Shown: positions 28,063 through 36,339, numbered from the stretch's first letter. The stretch: 64,000 nt of DNA from Dryocola sp. LX212 (GCA_041504365.1 CP167917.1:124001-188000), one strand, 5' to 3'. Made by a program: numbers and translations. Notes: generated from the letters alone by a model not told the origin.

Positions 28063-28322
28063 GGTTTACCCCTGCCTTACGTCTACACCTCTACCAGAAA
28101 GGTCACCACACCAGAGAGGGCGAGGCTTACAGGCAGGTAGAGGTAACTATAATTACCTCTACCTTACGTCTACTTACGACTACCACCAGCTGGAAAAGCC
28201 CTGAAAATCAGGTAGAGGTAAGTAGATATAAGATAGACGTATAAAACCAAACGTCTACCTGGTTAATTGGCTGTAATTAAAGGGAAAAAATAGTATTCTG
28301 GCCGCTGGTAGAGGTGTAGCCC
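28063..28322. other. Origin-like iteron cluster of a P4-type satellite
   Basis: AT-rich stretch directly behind the alpha fragment, with a motif GGTAGAGGTA / TACGTCTACC in both orientations: 28077-28095, 28131-28147, 28153-28173, 28209-28226, 28235-28241, 28251-28262 and 28305-28319. P4-type alpha proteins bind iterons at ori and crr placed beside their gene. The repeats are seen; their role as an origin is inferred. Confidence 0.7.
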
Positions 28323-28373
28323 TCCACAACGGCAAAAAGATTTACAGGGGTGGGCTTGTCAGGAGATAAACAA

Positions 28374-28517
28374 ATGAAAATTATACTGATAACAGAAAAC
28401 CACCAGTTGGGGCTGGTGGTTTTTCGTTTACAGGGCAAGAGATTACGCGCAGCGGAAAATGATCTCAAGAGGATCTTTTTGAGATCCTACTATTTCATTC
28501 GAAGTAACTTGTCATAA
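28374..28517 (+). CDS. Small ORF, 47 aa, unknown
   Basis: ATG at 28374 with AGGAGA six bases upstream, reading MKIILITENHQLGLVVFRLQ and ending FIRSNLS at 28517. It is basic and hydrophobic. It runs through the hairpin and promoter-like sequences of the ColE1-like fragment and its last 28 bases overlap the end of the immunity gene on the other strand. I know no family for it; the good ribosome site is the only support, and chance is possible. Confidence 0.3.
   Translation: MKIILITENHQLGLVVFRLQGKRLRAAENDLKRIFLRSYYFIRSNLS
28396..28424 (+). terminator. Hairpin resembling the ColE1 RNA I terminator
   Basis: AAAACCACCAG (28396-28406), loop TTGGGG, CTGGTGGTTTT (28413-28423) then TTCG. The ColE1/pBR322 RNA I terminator has the same pattern (ACCACCGCTGGTAGCGGTGGT with a T run), and the sequence following it is also ColE1-like. 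Confidence 0.65.
28440..28468 (-). promoter_or_regulatory. Promoter resembling ColE1 RNA II promoter
   Basis: On the minus strand: -35 TTGAGA (28468-28463), 17-bp spacer, -10 TAATCT (28445-28440). The plus strand reads AGATTACGCGCAG then, 8 bp on, GATCTCAAGA; both blocks and their spacing equal those of the pBR322/pUC origin next to the RNA I terminator. No RNA I/RNA II body is recognisable to the left. Confidence 0.6.
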
Positions 28518-29275
28518 TCGGGAGCTCTGCCACTTATGTTCTCCGAACTACCATCCGGATATGTGGCAATAACTTTTCCGCGAGATGAATCTGATGTTTG
28601 AAGTTTTACTACCTTATTCAAATATAAAACTGGTTCAATTTTTATATTCCTACTATCAGTAACTCTATAATATCTATTCCATTTGTCGTATTTTTCATCC
28701 CCTGCAAAGAGGTCTAGATCTGTCTCACTAATTGAACGATATACATATTCCATCGGGAAAAATTCAGTTTTAAAGATTAGGTCACCACTCACAGGGGTTG
28801 GTTTTCCTTTTCCAAACGCGCTCCCGTATCCCTCATCATCAAAATCAAAGACATAGTTTGCAGCAGTAACATCTTTTCCCTGAGCCAGATCTGAGCTTCT
28901 GGATACCTGAATCCCGACCCGAACACCGCTGAGTGTCCAGCCACATTGTGTGCCTCCATCAAGAGCAATACGGGCTTTACGAAGGCCGCTATTATCCGGG
29001 GGACTGAGTGGAATCCGTATTGGATTAAACCCACGAATGGTACGAACATGTGACTCGGTCGTGGGATCATAATCTTTACGCCTACAACTCTCCGAGCGAT
29101 ACAGTACATCCACTGGCAGAGCCTCCGTCTCCGGAGGCAGTTTTACCGCCACAGTCACCCATTCAGTATTGCCCGGAGGACTCAGGGTGTAGTCTGGGCG
29201 GCTGGCGCAGCCACTAAGGGGTAACAGTGCCAAAAGTGGCAGCAGCCCTGCCATAGCATTAACGAGACGATTCAA
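28490..29275 (-). CDS. tli: Tli-type lipoprotein immunity protein
   Basis: 261-residue predicted lipoprotein. The TTG at 29275 is taken as start: GGAGGA lies five bases upstream and the product begins MNRLVNAMAGLLPLLALLPLSGC, a signal peptide with lipobox Cys23. An ATG seven codons on (29254) or one at 29314 are alternatives. The mature part begins ASRPDYTLSPPGNTEWVTVAVKLPPE and is mixed strand and loop. It overlaps the 3' end of the lipase gene by 17 bp. A lipoprotein coupled this way to a lipase effector is the pattern of T6SS Tle-Tli pairs, including that of Enterobacter cloacae, where the immunity protein neutralises the phospholipase in the periplasm. Lower GC than its neighbours. Confidence 0.75.
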   Translation of the reverse strand: MNRLVNAMAGLLPLLALLPLSGCASRPDYTLSPPGNTEWVTVAVKLPPETEALPVDVLYRSESCRRKDYDPTTESHVRTIRGFNPIRIPLSPPDNSGLRKARIALDGGTQCGWTLSGVRVGIQVSRSSDLAQGKDVTAANYVFDFDDEGYGSAFGKGKPTPVSGDLIFKTEFFPMEYVYRSISETDLDLFAGDEKYDKWNRYYRVTDSRNIKIEPVLYLNKVVKLQTSDSSRGKVIATYPDGSSENISGRAPDYDKLLRMK

Positions 29276-31301
29276 TTTCTTCCTCCGCGACAGATTTAAA
29301 ACGAACCAGCGCATTCTCTCCGCCCGGCAACTTTCGGGTTTGATCCAGCGTACTGCCCAGCATATCCTGGAGTGCCAGGAACATCCGGTTACGCTTCATC
29401 TCTTCCGGGGGGGCATCCTTGCCGTATTGTGTCATCTGCTGCCTGAAATCTTCGCGGTATACTTTCCGTTGGAGTTCCAGCTCCGGCCAGGCTGATTCCA
29501 GCAACTGATTGTTCAGGAACGGCAGATACTCCCCGGCCATCGAGTGGCGGAAGGGATTCGGCGCATGATCCATCAGTGGGTTGGTATTCCGTGGGAAAAT
29601 CTTCTGAATATCTGCGACCGGAAACTCCCGGACAAACGCCTCCTGAGCCGCTTTCGCCTCTTCGTTTTCGGTCTCGGCCAGTGACGGGACAAGGAACAGT
29701 TTGATTTTATACTGCTGACTGTAGCGAAGCCGACGGCAGGTATGGCTGTTCATCGTATTACATTCTTCATAGGAGCCGGTCTGAGTGGTACGGAAGAACA
29801 CAACCGGTTTACCGTGATGCCAGAAATGCTCTCCGACATATGCCCCAGCCATCTGTGCCGGTAGCTCTGCTGTCAGCGTCCAGAAAAAACCCAGCGTACT
29901 GCCAAGAGGCCCGAACTTATCGTACAGCCAGTTATCCAGATTGGCGTCAAAAGGCACCGTGGTGATCACATCACTGTCGTTGACGTGCCGGTAATGGGTT
30001 ATCTGGTACAGATTCCCGACGGCATCAGCGGTAAAGGTGCGCGGCATTCCGTAGGTGTAGAGTATTGGCGAAAATCCCTTCATCTCCGCCGCATACGTCA
30101 GCCCCAGTGCTCCGCCCAGACTGTGCCCGACAATAAACAGTTTTTTCCCGCCATCAGTTATTCTTTTTATTTCTTTAAAATCATCCCCGAACCGCTCCTT
30201 CGCCAGATGATATGCATCCAGAAAACCGCCATGGATACATCCGGCCTTAGCCAGTTCGGGAGGACAGGGCTGTGGCGAATAGGAGCCATCAGTCAGCCAG
30301 TCAGGTACTTCCTGTGTACCTCGCCATGCCACAATCACATGGGAACCATTTTCCACATAAAAAAGCTGTGTACTGTCCAGCAGCGGCCGGGATTTCCCTT
30401 TCTCATCAGCGCGCCTGGAATCCAGAAATTCTGCGGTGCTGTAGCGCTCACGGAACGGAACATCCACGACCAGCGCATGGGGGTACGCCGGGAATTCTTC
30501 ATGTTTTGGCGTACAGGATAAATCAAGACATTTGCGTTTGAAAAAATCCTCCACCATCTCTTTATCCGCGTAGGCCATATCCGCCATAACGCCGAGATTG
30601 TAACCGTTCGCCAGCGAGTAATCCTTCGTGTCATGCAGGACCAGCGACCACGCCCGGAACGGGCAGATTTCGATAACGTGGCGCTTTTCGAGCGCCTCCC
30701 GCGCGATTTCCGTACCTTTCAAATCCTTCCCGGTCGGAAAATGAAACTTTGGCGGCTCTTTATCCGTCCAGCCCTCAATCTCGGGCATCCTGTCGCACAG
30801 TTCGCCGATGGTGGCATAGTGATGCACATAACCGTGCTGCCCGGCGCTAAGTTGCACATTCGAGCGCCATTTTGGGTCACGGGTCTCCGGTTTAAAGATG
30901 TTATTGCTTACCGGCTGAGAGTTCGGGTTCCTGCTGAGTCCCAGCGGACGCTGCTCCATCTCATCAGTCAGTTGCTGGCCGTCAACCTTCACATCAACCG
31001 TTACCCAGTAAAGGTCATCGAAACGGACCAGCCCCTGACTGTCGGTGATACCAGCAGGTGGGTTAGGTGGAGGCGTGGGGTTGAAGTCATAGCCGCGACG
31101 TTTAGCTACAGCCACTTCCTCAGCCGAGGCAAGCGGGCGGTACTCCAGCCACACGTTCAGCCCGGAAACGGGCTTGTTATTCTCGTCTACAAACTGAAGT
31201 TCCAGCCAGTATTTGTGGGGCTCCCCACGACAGATAACGACTTTCCCTTTGGGCCTGATGCTGGTGACGGTCGTATTGTCGCCGATGATTTCCATAGCCA
31301 T
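29259..31301 (-). CDS. tle: Tle-type lipase, T6SS effector candidate
   Basis: 680-residue class-3-lipase-like protein without a signal peptide. Residues about 15-130 form a transthyretin/carboxypeptidase-regulatory-like strand domain (YWLELQFVDENNKPVSGLNVW ... GITDSQGLVRFDDL). The alpha/beta-hydrolase core follows: HVIVAWRGTQEVPDWL, then the nucleophile elbow IVGHSLGGALG with Ser394, the likely Asp in RHVNDSDVITTVP, and a late His in EHFWHHGKPV. The ATG at 31301 has AAGGA upstream; the frame is open 11 codons earlier. It overlaps the lipoprotein immunity gene. The family attacks membrane phospholipids of rival cells. No vgrG, hcp or paar gene is in the window, so the delivery partner must be elsewhere. 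Confidence 0.82.
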   Translation of the reverse strand: MAMEIIGDNTTVTSIRPKGKVVICRGEPHKYWLELQFVDENNKPVSGLNVWLEYRPLASAEEVAVAKRRGYDFNPTPPPNPPAGITDSQGLVRFDDLYWVTVDVKVDGQQLTDEMEQRPLGLSRNPNSQPVSNNIFKPETRDPKWRSNVQLSAGQHGYVHHYATIGELCDRMPEIEGWTDKEPPKFHFPTGKDLKGTEIAREALEKRHVIEICPFRAWSLVLHDTKDYSLANGYNLGVMADMAYADKEMVEDFFKRKCLDLSCTPKHEEFPAYPHALVVDVPFRERYSTAEFLDSRRADEKGKSRPLLDSTQLFYVENGSHVIVAWRGTQEVPDWLTDGSYSPQPCPPELAKAGCIHGGFLDAYHLAKERFGDDFKEIKRITDGGKKLFIVGHSLGGALGLTYAAEMKGFSPILYTYGMPRTFTADAVGNLYQITHYRHVNDSDVITTVPFDANLDNWLYDKFGPLGSTLGFFWTLTAELPAQMAGAYVGEHFWHHGKPVVFFRTTQTGSYEECNTMNSHTCRRLRYSQQYKIKLFLVPSLAETENEEAKAAQEAFVREFPVADIQKIFPRNTNPLMDHAPNPFRHSMAGEYLPFLNNQLLESAWPELELQRKVYREDFRQQMTQYGKDAPPEEMKRNRMFLALQDMLGSTLDQTRKLPGGENALVRFKSVAEEEIESSR

Positions 31302-31479
31302 GCCATTGTCCTTGCACTTAAAATGGTTAAACAATGCCCATCATACATCGCGTGAGACTTAACCAAAATTCCCTCGCAGGAATAATATGTTACTGAAAAT
31401 GGCGTACTCTTAATTCAGACCTTTTGTGTAAAAATTTTGCCCAGGTACCATAACGAAGGGGAAAAAAAACATCGTGTTA

Positions 31480-31995
31480 ATGACTAAAGCTGACTACGCC
31501 CGGCATAAAGGCGTAAGCCCTCAGACCGTCTACGACTGGATAGCCAGAGGCGAGCTTGTGCTGGTGGGCGGTAAAATTGACGCAGGCGCGACAGACCAGA
31601 AAGCGACAACACAGTTTGTCATTCCTGATGCATGGGCGGATGAAGACAAGAAAGTTAATATCTCTCCCAAAGCCGTGATGCACTCACGCGATGATGATTA
31701 TTCACAGGAGGGCTACCAGCCTCTTGCCGTGGATACAGAACAGGCTGCCGCAATGGTGCTGACGTTCGATGATGCATACCCACCAGCCGCAACGTATGAC
31801 GAATTACAGGCCCGCATCCTGGATGCGTCTGACGCGCTGGGACTTGAGATAAGCACGCTGCCCATACTGCACCCGTCGCTGAGGGGCGCTGTACTGGATG
31901 CAAAGCGCTATAGCCTACCGCCTGTACCTCAATCTGCGTTATGCCTGTCAGAACGAAACCCCGAAAGACTGCCAGTGGCGCCGGATGTGCAATGA
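31480..31995 (+). pseudogene. HTH phage-type protein (terminase small subunit-like), 3' end probably frameshifted
   Basis: 171 codons, beginning MTKADYARHKGVSPQTVYDWI, a MerR/Nu1-like winged HTH as in small terminase subunits of tailed phages, followed by GKIDAGATDQKATTQFVI. After about residue 135 the protein becomes proline-rich and unconvincing, while the +1 frame (from about 31880 to 32083) reads LYWMQSAIAYRLYLNLRYACQ, NETPKDCQWRRMCNERYAVWGEG, which looks like coding sequence. A frameshift near 31850-31890 would explain both. It diverges from the lipase gene across a 178-bp AT-rich gap. Function uncertain. Confidence 0.5.
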
Positions 31996-32427
31996 ACGCT
32001 ACGCCGTATGGGGTGAAGGCGAACCGGGTATAAAATACTTCTTTATTATCTCGCGCCTTTTTCCGCCTCCCTATGGAAAATGACGCTTCCATCGCTCATT
32101 CCCCGTCTTTAATTGATTTTGTGACATATTCCATCGTTTTTTGTTATGAAAGACGGCGGTTTTTTGCGTCGTTGCTTATGTTTGCCGCCAGCATGATTCG
32201 CTGTTCTGGACGCAGATCACAAAATAAATCGGTTATATATTCAGCATCCGGCAAGAATTTTTTTAAAATGTGCGCAACCGATTACCGCTATCGGTTGCAA
32301 ATTAGGCAGTGTAATATTCTGGCAACAAGCCGGTAGCATAAATTTCCCTGCTGGAAATAGCCCGGCGCGCTTTTTTTAAACTTTGTTTGCCGTTTCGCAC
32401 CCCTGTTGTAAATCCCCGCTACCTGTA
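31996..32427. other. Island end and AT-rich spacer before dppA
   Basis: No convincing gene. The first 90 bp carry the possible out-of-frame tail of the HTH gene. The rest is AT-rich, ending in CGGCGCGCTTTTTTT near 32365-32380, which could be a weak terminator. The right junction of the satellite should be here, but I found no repeat of the tRNA-Pro 3' end. Confidence 0.6.
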
Positions 32428-32456
32428 TTGACGTTTTACCGATCTGTTGACAGATT
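32428..32456 (+). promoter_or_regulatory. dppA: dppA promoter
   Basis: -35 TTGACG (32428-32433), 17-bp spacer, -10 CAGATT (32451-32456). The start would lie near 32462, about 160 bases before the ATG, which agrees with the long dppA leader known in E. coli. Confidence 0.6.
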
Positions 32457-32589
32457 GTAGGGCGTGAGGGGCACTTTATGGACAGCCCGCACTACCACAC
32501 AGCTCTCCAGAAGCATGGAATCCCTGGCCTCACCACTCGCCTCCGGGCACACCGTACAGACCGCAAACAAATAACAAAGGTCTCACGGA

Positions 32590-32612
32590 TAAAAACAACA
32601 CATCTCACATTG
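32590..32612 (+). promoter_or_regulatory. Likely GcvB small-RNA target in the dppA leader
   Basis: The CA-rich, G-poor stretch AAAAACAACACATCTCACAT lies immediately before the ribosome site (TGGAG, 32611-32615). GcvB represses dppA in E. coli and Salmonella through its GU-rich R1 region pairing with such a stretch. The sRNA gene is not in the window. Confidence 0.6.
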
Positions 32613-32622
32613 GAGCGGAAGA

Positions 32623-34230
32623 ATGAGTATTTCCTTGAAGAAGTCAGGGATGCTGAAATTTGGTCTGAGCCTCGTCGCTTTGACCGTAGCAGCCAGCGTT
32701 CAGGCTAAAACCCTCGTCTATTGTTCAGAAGGCTCGCCTGAAGGTTTTAACCCACAGCTGTTCACCTCTGGTACCACTTACGATGCCAGCTCGGTGCCAA
32801 TCTATAACCGTCTGGTAGAGTTCAAAATCGGCACTACCGAAATCGTCCCTGGCCTCGCTGAAAAGTGGGAAGTGAGCGAAGACGGTAAAACCTATACCTT
32901 CCACCTGCGCAAAGGCGTGAAGTGGCAGGACAACAAAGAATTCAAACCAACGCGTGACTTCAACGCCGACGACGTTGTGTTCTCCTTCGACCGCCAGAAA
33001 AATGCTCAGAACCCGTACCATAAAGTTTCTGGCGGCAGCTACGAATACTTCGAAGGTATGGGCCTGCCTGACCTGATCAGCGAAATCAAGAAAGTGGACG
33101 ACAACACCGTTCAGTTCGTGCTGACCCGTCCTGAAGCGCCGTTCCTCGCGGACATGGCGATGGACTTCGCGTCTATCCTGTCCAAAGAGTATGCGGACAA
33201 CATGATGAAAGCCGGCACGCCGGAAAAAACTGACCTGAACCCAATCGGTACCGGTCCGTTCCAGCTGCTGCAGTACCAGAAAGACTCCCGCATTCTGTAT
33301 AAAGCGTTCCCGGGCTTCTGGGGCACCAAGCCGCAGATCGACCGTCTGGTCTTCTCCATCACGCCTGACGCCTCCGTGCGTTACGCCAAGCTGCAGAAAA
33401 ACGAGTGCCAGGTTATGCCGTTCCCGAACCCGGCCGACATCGCCCGTATGAAGCAGGACAAAAACATCAACCTGATGGAGCAGGCTGGCCTGAACGTGGG
33501 CTACCTCTCTTTCAACACCGAGAAAAAGCCGTTTGACGACGTGAAAGTGCGTCAGGCGCTGACCTACGCGGTGAACAAAGAAGCGATCATTAAAGCGGTT
33601 TATCAGGGCGCGGGCACCGCGGCTAAAAACCTGATCCCACCAACCATGTGGGGCTACAACGATGACGTGAAGGATTACACCTACGATCCTGAAAAAGCTA
33701 AGGCGCTGCTGAAAGAGTCCGGCCACGCTGACGGCTTCACCGTCGACCTGTGGGCGATGCCCGTGCAGCGTCCGTACAACCCGAACGCTCGCCGCATGGC
33801 AGAAATGATTCAGGCTGACTGGGCGAAAGTGGGCGTAACCGCCAAAATCGTAACCTACGAGTGGGGCGAGTACCTGAAGCGCGCCAAAGCGGGTGAGCAC
33901 CAGGCTGTGATGATGGGCTGGACCGGGGACAATGGTGATCCGGACAACTTCTTCGCGACCCTGTTCAGCTGTGCAGCGGCGAAAGACGGCTCCAACTACT
34001 CTCGCTGGTGCTACAAGCCGTTTGAAGATCTGATCCAGCCTGCTCGCGCAGCCGAAGATCACAACAAGCGTATCGAGCTGTATAAGCAGGCTCAGGTAGT
34101 GATGCATGACCAGGCTCCAGCGCTGATCGTTGCCCACTCCACCGTCTATGAGCCGGTGCGCAAAGAAGTGAAAGGCTACGTGGTCGACCCGTTGGGCAAA
34201 CACCACTTTGAGAACGTGTCCGTAGAATAA
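32623..34230 (+). CDS. dppA: DppA periplasmic dipeptide-binding protein
   Basis: 535-residue solute-binding protein of the dipeptide ABC importer; in E. coli also used for heme and as a chemosensor partner of Tap. The signal peptide is MSISLKKSGMLKFGLSLVALTVAASVQA (1-28), and the mature protein begins KTLVYCSEGSPEGFNPQLFTSG. The family signature GLAEKWEVSEDGKTYTFHLRKGVKW follows. Length equals E. coli DppA. First gene of dppABCDF, separated from dppB by a REP-like element, which usually leaves more binding protein than permease. Confidence 0.97.
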   Translation: MSISLKKSGMLKFGLSLVALTVAASVQAKTLVYCSEGSPEGFNPQLFTSGTTYDASSVPIYNRLVEFKIGTTEIVPGLAEKWEVSEDGKTYTFHLRKGVKWQDNKEFKPTRDFNADDVVFSFDRQKNAQNPYHKVSGGSYEYFEGMGLPDLISEIKKVDDNTVQFVLTRPEAPFLADMAMDFASILSKEYADNMMKAGTPEKTDLNPIGTGPFQLLQYQKDSRILYKAFPGFWGTKPQIDRLVFSITPDASVRYAKLQKNECQVMPFPNPADIARMKQDKNINLMEQAGLNVGYLSFNTEKKPFDDVKVRQALTYAVNKEAIIKAVYQGAGTAAKNLIPPTMWGYNDDVKDYTYDPEKAKALLKESGHADGFTVDLWAMPVQRPYNPNARRMAEMIQADWAKVGVTAKIVTYEWGEYLKRAKAGEHQAVMMGWTGDNGDPDNFFATLFSCAAAKDGSNYSRWCYKPFEDLIQPARAAEDHNKRIELYKQAQVVMHDQAPALIVAHSTVYEPVRKEVKGYVVDPLGKHHFENVSVE

Positions 34231-34270
34231 TAAGCACAATAGCCCCTCTCATTTTCCGCCCTGTGGAGTT

Positions 34271-34302
34271 GTAGGGTGGATAAGCGCCAGCGCCATCCAA
34301 CG
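34271..34302. repeat. REP-like element between dppA and dppB
   Basis: GTAGGGTGGATAAGCG followed by CCAGCGCCATCCAACG. One palindromic copy inside the operon. Confidence 0.8.
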
Positions 34303-34398
34303 CTGAGGCCGTGGCAAAGAGGGGCGTATTATTTGTAATTTGTGAGCAATACAGACGGCGCGTTACCAGGCGCACCGTCACTACAGAGAATCCGGGTT

Positions 34399-35418
34399 AT
34401 GTTGCAGTTCATTCTCCGACGTCTGGGATTAGTTATCCCCACGTTTATCGGTATTACCCTACTGACCTTCGCCTTCGTGCATATGATCCCCGGTGACCCG
34501 GTACTGATCATGGCCGGTGAGCGAGGCATCTCTCCTGCTCGTCATGCACAGCTGCTGGCAGAACTTGGCCTTGATAAGCCGATGTGGCAGCAGTACCTCC
34601 ATTACGTCTGGGGCGTGATGCATGGCGATCTGGGCATCTCCTTAAAAAGCCGCCTCCCGGTCTGGGATGAGTTCGTACCGCGCTTTAAAGCGACGATGGA
34701 ACTCGGAGTGTGCGCCATGATCTTCGCCGTTGCCGTGGGTATCCCGGTTGGCGTGCTGGCCGCCGTTAAGCGCGGTTCCGTTTTTGACCACACCGCGGTG
34801 GGCCTGGCCCTGACCGGCTACTCCATGCCGATTTTCTGGTGGGGGATGATGCTGATCATGCTGGTTTCGGTGTACTGGAACCTGACCCCGGTTTCCGGGC
34901 GCATAAGCGACACCGTCTTCCTCGACGACACCATGCCGCTCACCGGATTTATGCTGATAGACACGGCGATATGGGGGGAGCAGGGCGACTTTATCGACGC
35001 GCTGGCCCACATGGTGCTGCCTGCCGTCGTGCTCGGCACCATACCGCTGGCGGTTATCGTGCGTATGACACGTTCGGCGATGCTGGAAGTGCTGGGCGAG
35101 GATTACATCCGCACCGCTCGCGCCAAAGGTTTGACCCGCATGCGCGTTATCGTGGTTCACGCTCTGCGTAACGCCATGCTGCCCGTCGTCACCGTCATCG
35201 GCCTGCAGGTCGGTACCATGCTGGCCGGTGCGATCCTGACGGAAACTATCTTCTCCTGGCCCGGCCTTGGCCGCTGGCTGATTGACGCGTTGCAGCGTCG
35301 TGACTACCCGGTAGTGCAGGGCGGTGTCTTACTGGTGGCGACGATGATTATTCTCGTCAACCTGATAGTCGACCTGCTGTACGGCGTGGTGAACCCGCGT
35401 ATCCGCCATAAGAAATAA
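34399..35418 (+). CDS. dppB: DppB dipeptide permease subunit
   Basis: 339-residue inner-membrane subunit, six membrane helices, beginning MLQFILRRLGLVIPTFIGITLLTFAFVHMIPGDPV. The EAA loop that docks on the ATPases reads DYIRTARAKGLTRMRVIVVHALRNAMLPV. ATG 34399 matches the E. coli N-terminus; the frame is open 19 codons earlier without similarity. Eight bases separate it from dppC. Confidence 0.96.
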   Translation: MLQFILRRLGLVIPTFIGITLLTFAFVHMIPGDPVLIMAGERGISPARHAQLLAELGLDKPMWQQYLHYVWGVMHGDLGISLKSRLPVWDEFVPRFKATMELGVCAMIFAVAVGIPVGVLAAVKRGSVFDHTAVGLALTGYSMPIFWWGMMLIMLVSVYWNLTPVSGRISDTVFLDDTMPLTGFMLIDTAIWGEQGDFIDALAHMVLPAVVLGTIPLAVIVRMTRSAMLEVLGEDYIRTARAKGLTRMRVIVVHALRNAMLPVVTVIGLQVGTMLAGAILTETIFSWPGLGRWLIDALQRRDYPVVQGGVLLVATMIILVNLIVDLLYGVVNPRIRHKK

Positions 35419-35426
35419 GGGCCATC

Positions 35427-36329
35427 ATGACGCAAATAACTCAACAAAAAGTGGTGGCGGCACCTAAGCCAATGACGCCGTTCCAGGAATTCTGGCACTA
35501 CTTCAAACGTAATAAAGGCGCGGTTGTTGGCCTGGTGTATGTCACGGTGATGATTCTGATCGCCATCTTCGCCAACTTCATCTCGCCGCACGGCCCGGCT
35601 GAACAGTTCCGCGACGCGCTGCTGCACCCGCCGGTCTGGCAGGAAGGCGGCAGCTGGCAGTTTATCCTCGGTACCGATGACGTCGGCCGCGACATCATGG
35701 CCCGCCTGATGTACGGCGCGCGCCTGTCGCTGCTGGTCGGCTGCCTGGTGGTTGTGCTCTCGCTGGTGATGGGCGTGGTACTGGGTCTGATTGCCGGCTA
35801 CTTCGGTGGCCTCATCGACAACATCATTATGCGCGTGGTCGACATTATGCTGGCGTTGCCAAGCCTGCTGCTGGCGCTGGTGTTGGTAGCGATCTTTGGC
35901 CCGTCGATTGTTAACGCCTCGCTGGCACTGACGTTCGTTGCCCTGCCGCACTATGTGCGACTGACGCGCGGCGCGGTGCTGGTGGAAGTAAACCGCGACT
36001 ACGTGACGGCATCCCGCGTGGCGGGCGCAAGCCCGATGCGCCAGATGTTTATCAACATTCTGCCGAACTGCCTCGCACCGCTTATCGTGCAGGCCTCGCT
36101 TGGCTTCTCTAATGCCATTCTCGACATGGCCGCCCTTGGCTTTCTTGGCATGGGTGCGCAGCCGCCGACGCCGGAGTGGGGCACCATGCTCTCCGACGTG
36201 CTGCAGTTCGCGCAAAGCGCCTGGTGGGTTGTGACCTTCCCGGGTCTGGCAATCCTGCTGACGGTGCTGGCATTTAACCTGATGGGTGACGGGCTGCGTG
36301 ACGCGCTCGATCCTAAACTGAAGCAGTAA
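35427..36329 (+). CDS. dppC: DppC dipeptide permease subunit
   Basis: 300-residue partner permease of DppB. Begins [35 protein letters not shown], with the N-terminal cytoplasmic segment and [24 protein letters not shown] signature of the OppC family; EAA motif [29 protein letters not shown]. Length equals E. coli DppC. It is followed 10 bp later by dppD. Confidence 0.96.
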   Translation: MTQITQQKVVAAPKPMTPFQEFWHYFKRNKGAVVGLVYVTVMILIAIFANFISPHGPAEQFRDALLHPPVWQEGGSWQFILGTDDVGRDIMARLMYGARLSLLVGCLVVVLSLVMGVVLGLIAGYFGGLIDNIIMRVVDIMLALPSLLLALVLVAIFGPSIVNASLALTFVALPHYVRLTRGAVLVEVNRDYVTASRVAGASPMRQMFINILPNCLAPLIVQASLGFSNAILDMAALGFLGMGAQPPTPEWGTMLSDVLQFAQSAWWVVTFPGLAILLTVLAFNLMGDGLRDALDPKLKQ

Positions 36330-36339
36330 GAGGCTCGAG

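Noticed and set aside
28063-28322. CRISPR array
   Set aside because: Repeats are short, irregularly spaced and in both orientations, without constant spacers; iterons fit better.
32073-32336. 87-codon frame in the gap before dppA
   Set aside because: AT-rich spacer, no ribosome site, no recognisable features.
26647-32622. Direct repeat of the tRNA-Pro 3' end as right attachment site
   Set aside because: I read the interval for copies of the TTCGAATCCTCT...CGACCA end and saw none; the right end may have been lost with the deletion.
32725-34239. 504-codon frame antisense to dppA
   Set aside because: Shadow of the strongly codon-biased dppA gene; no family features.
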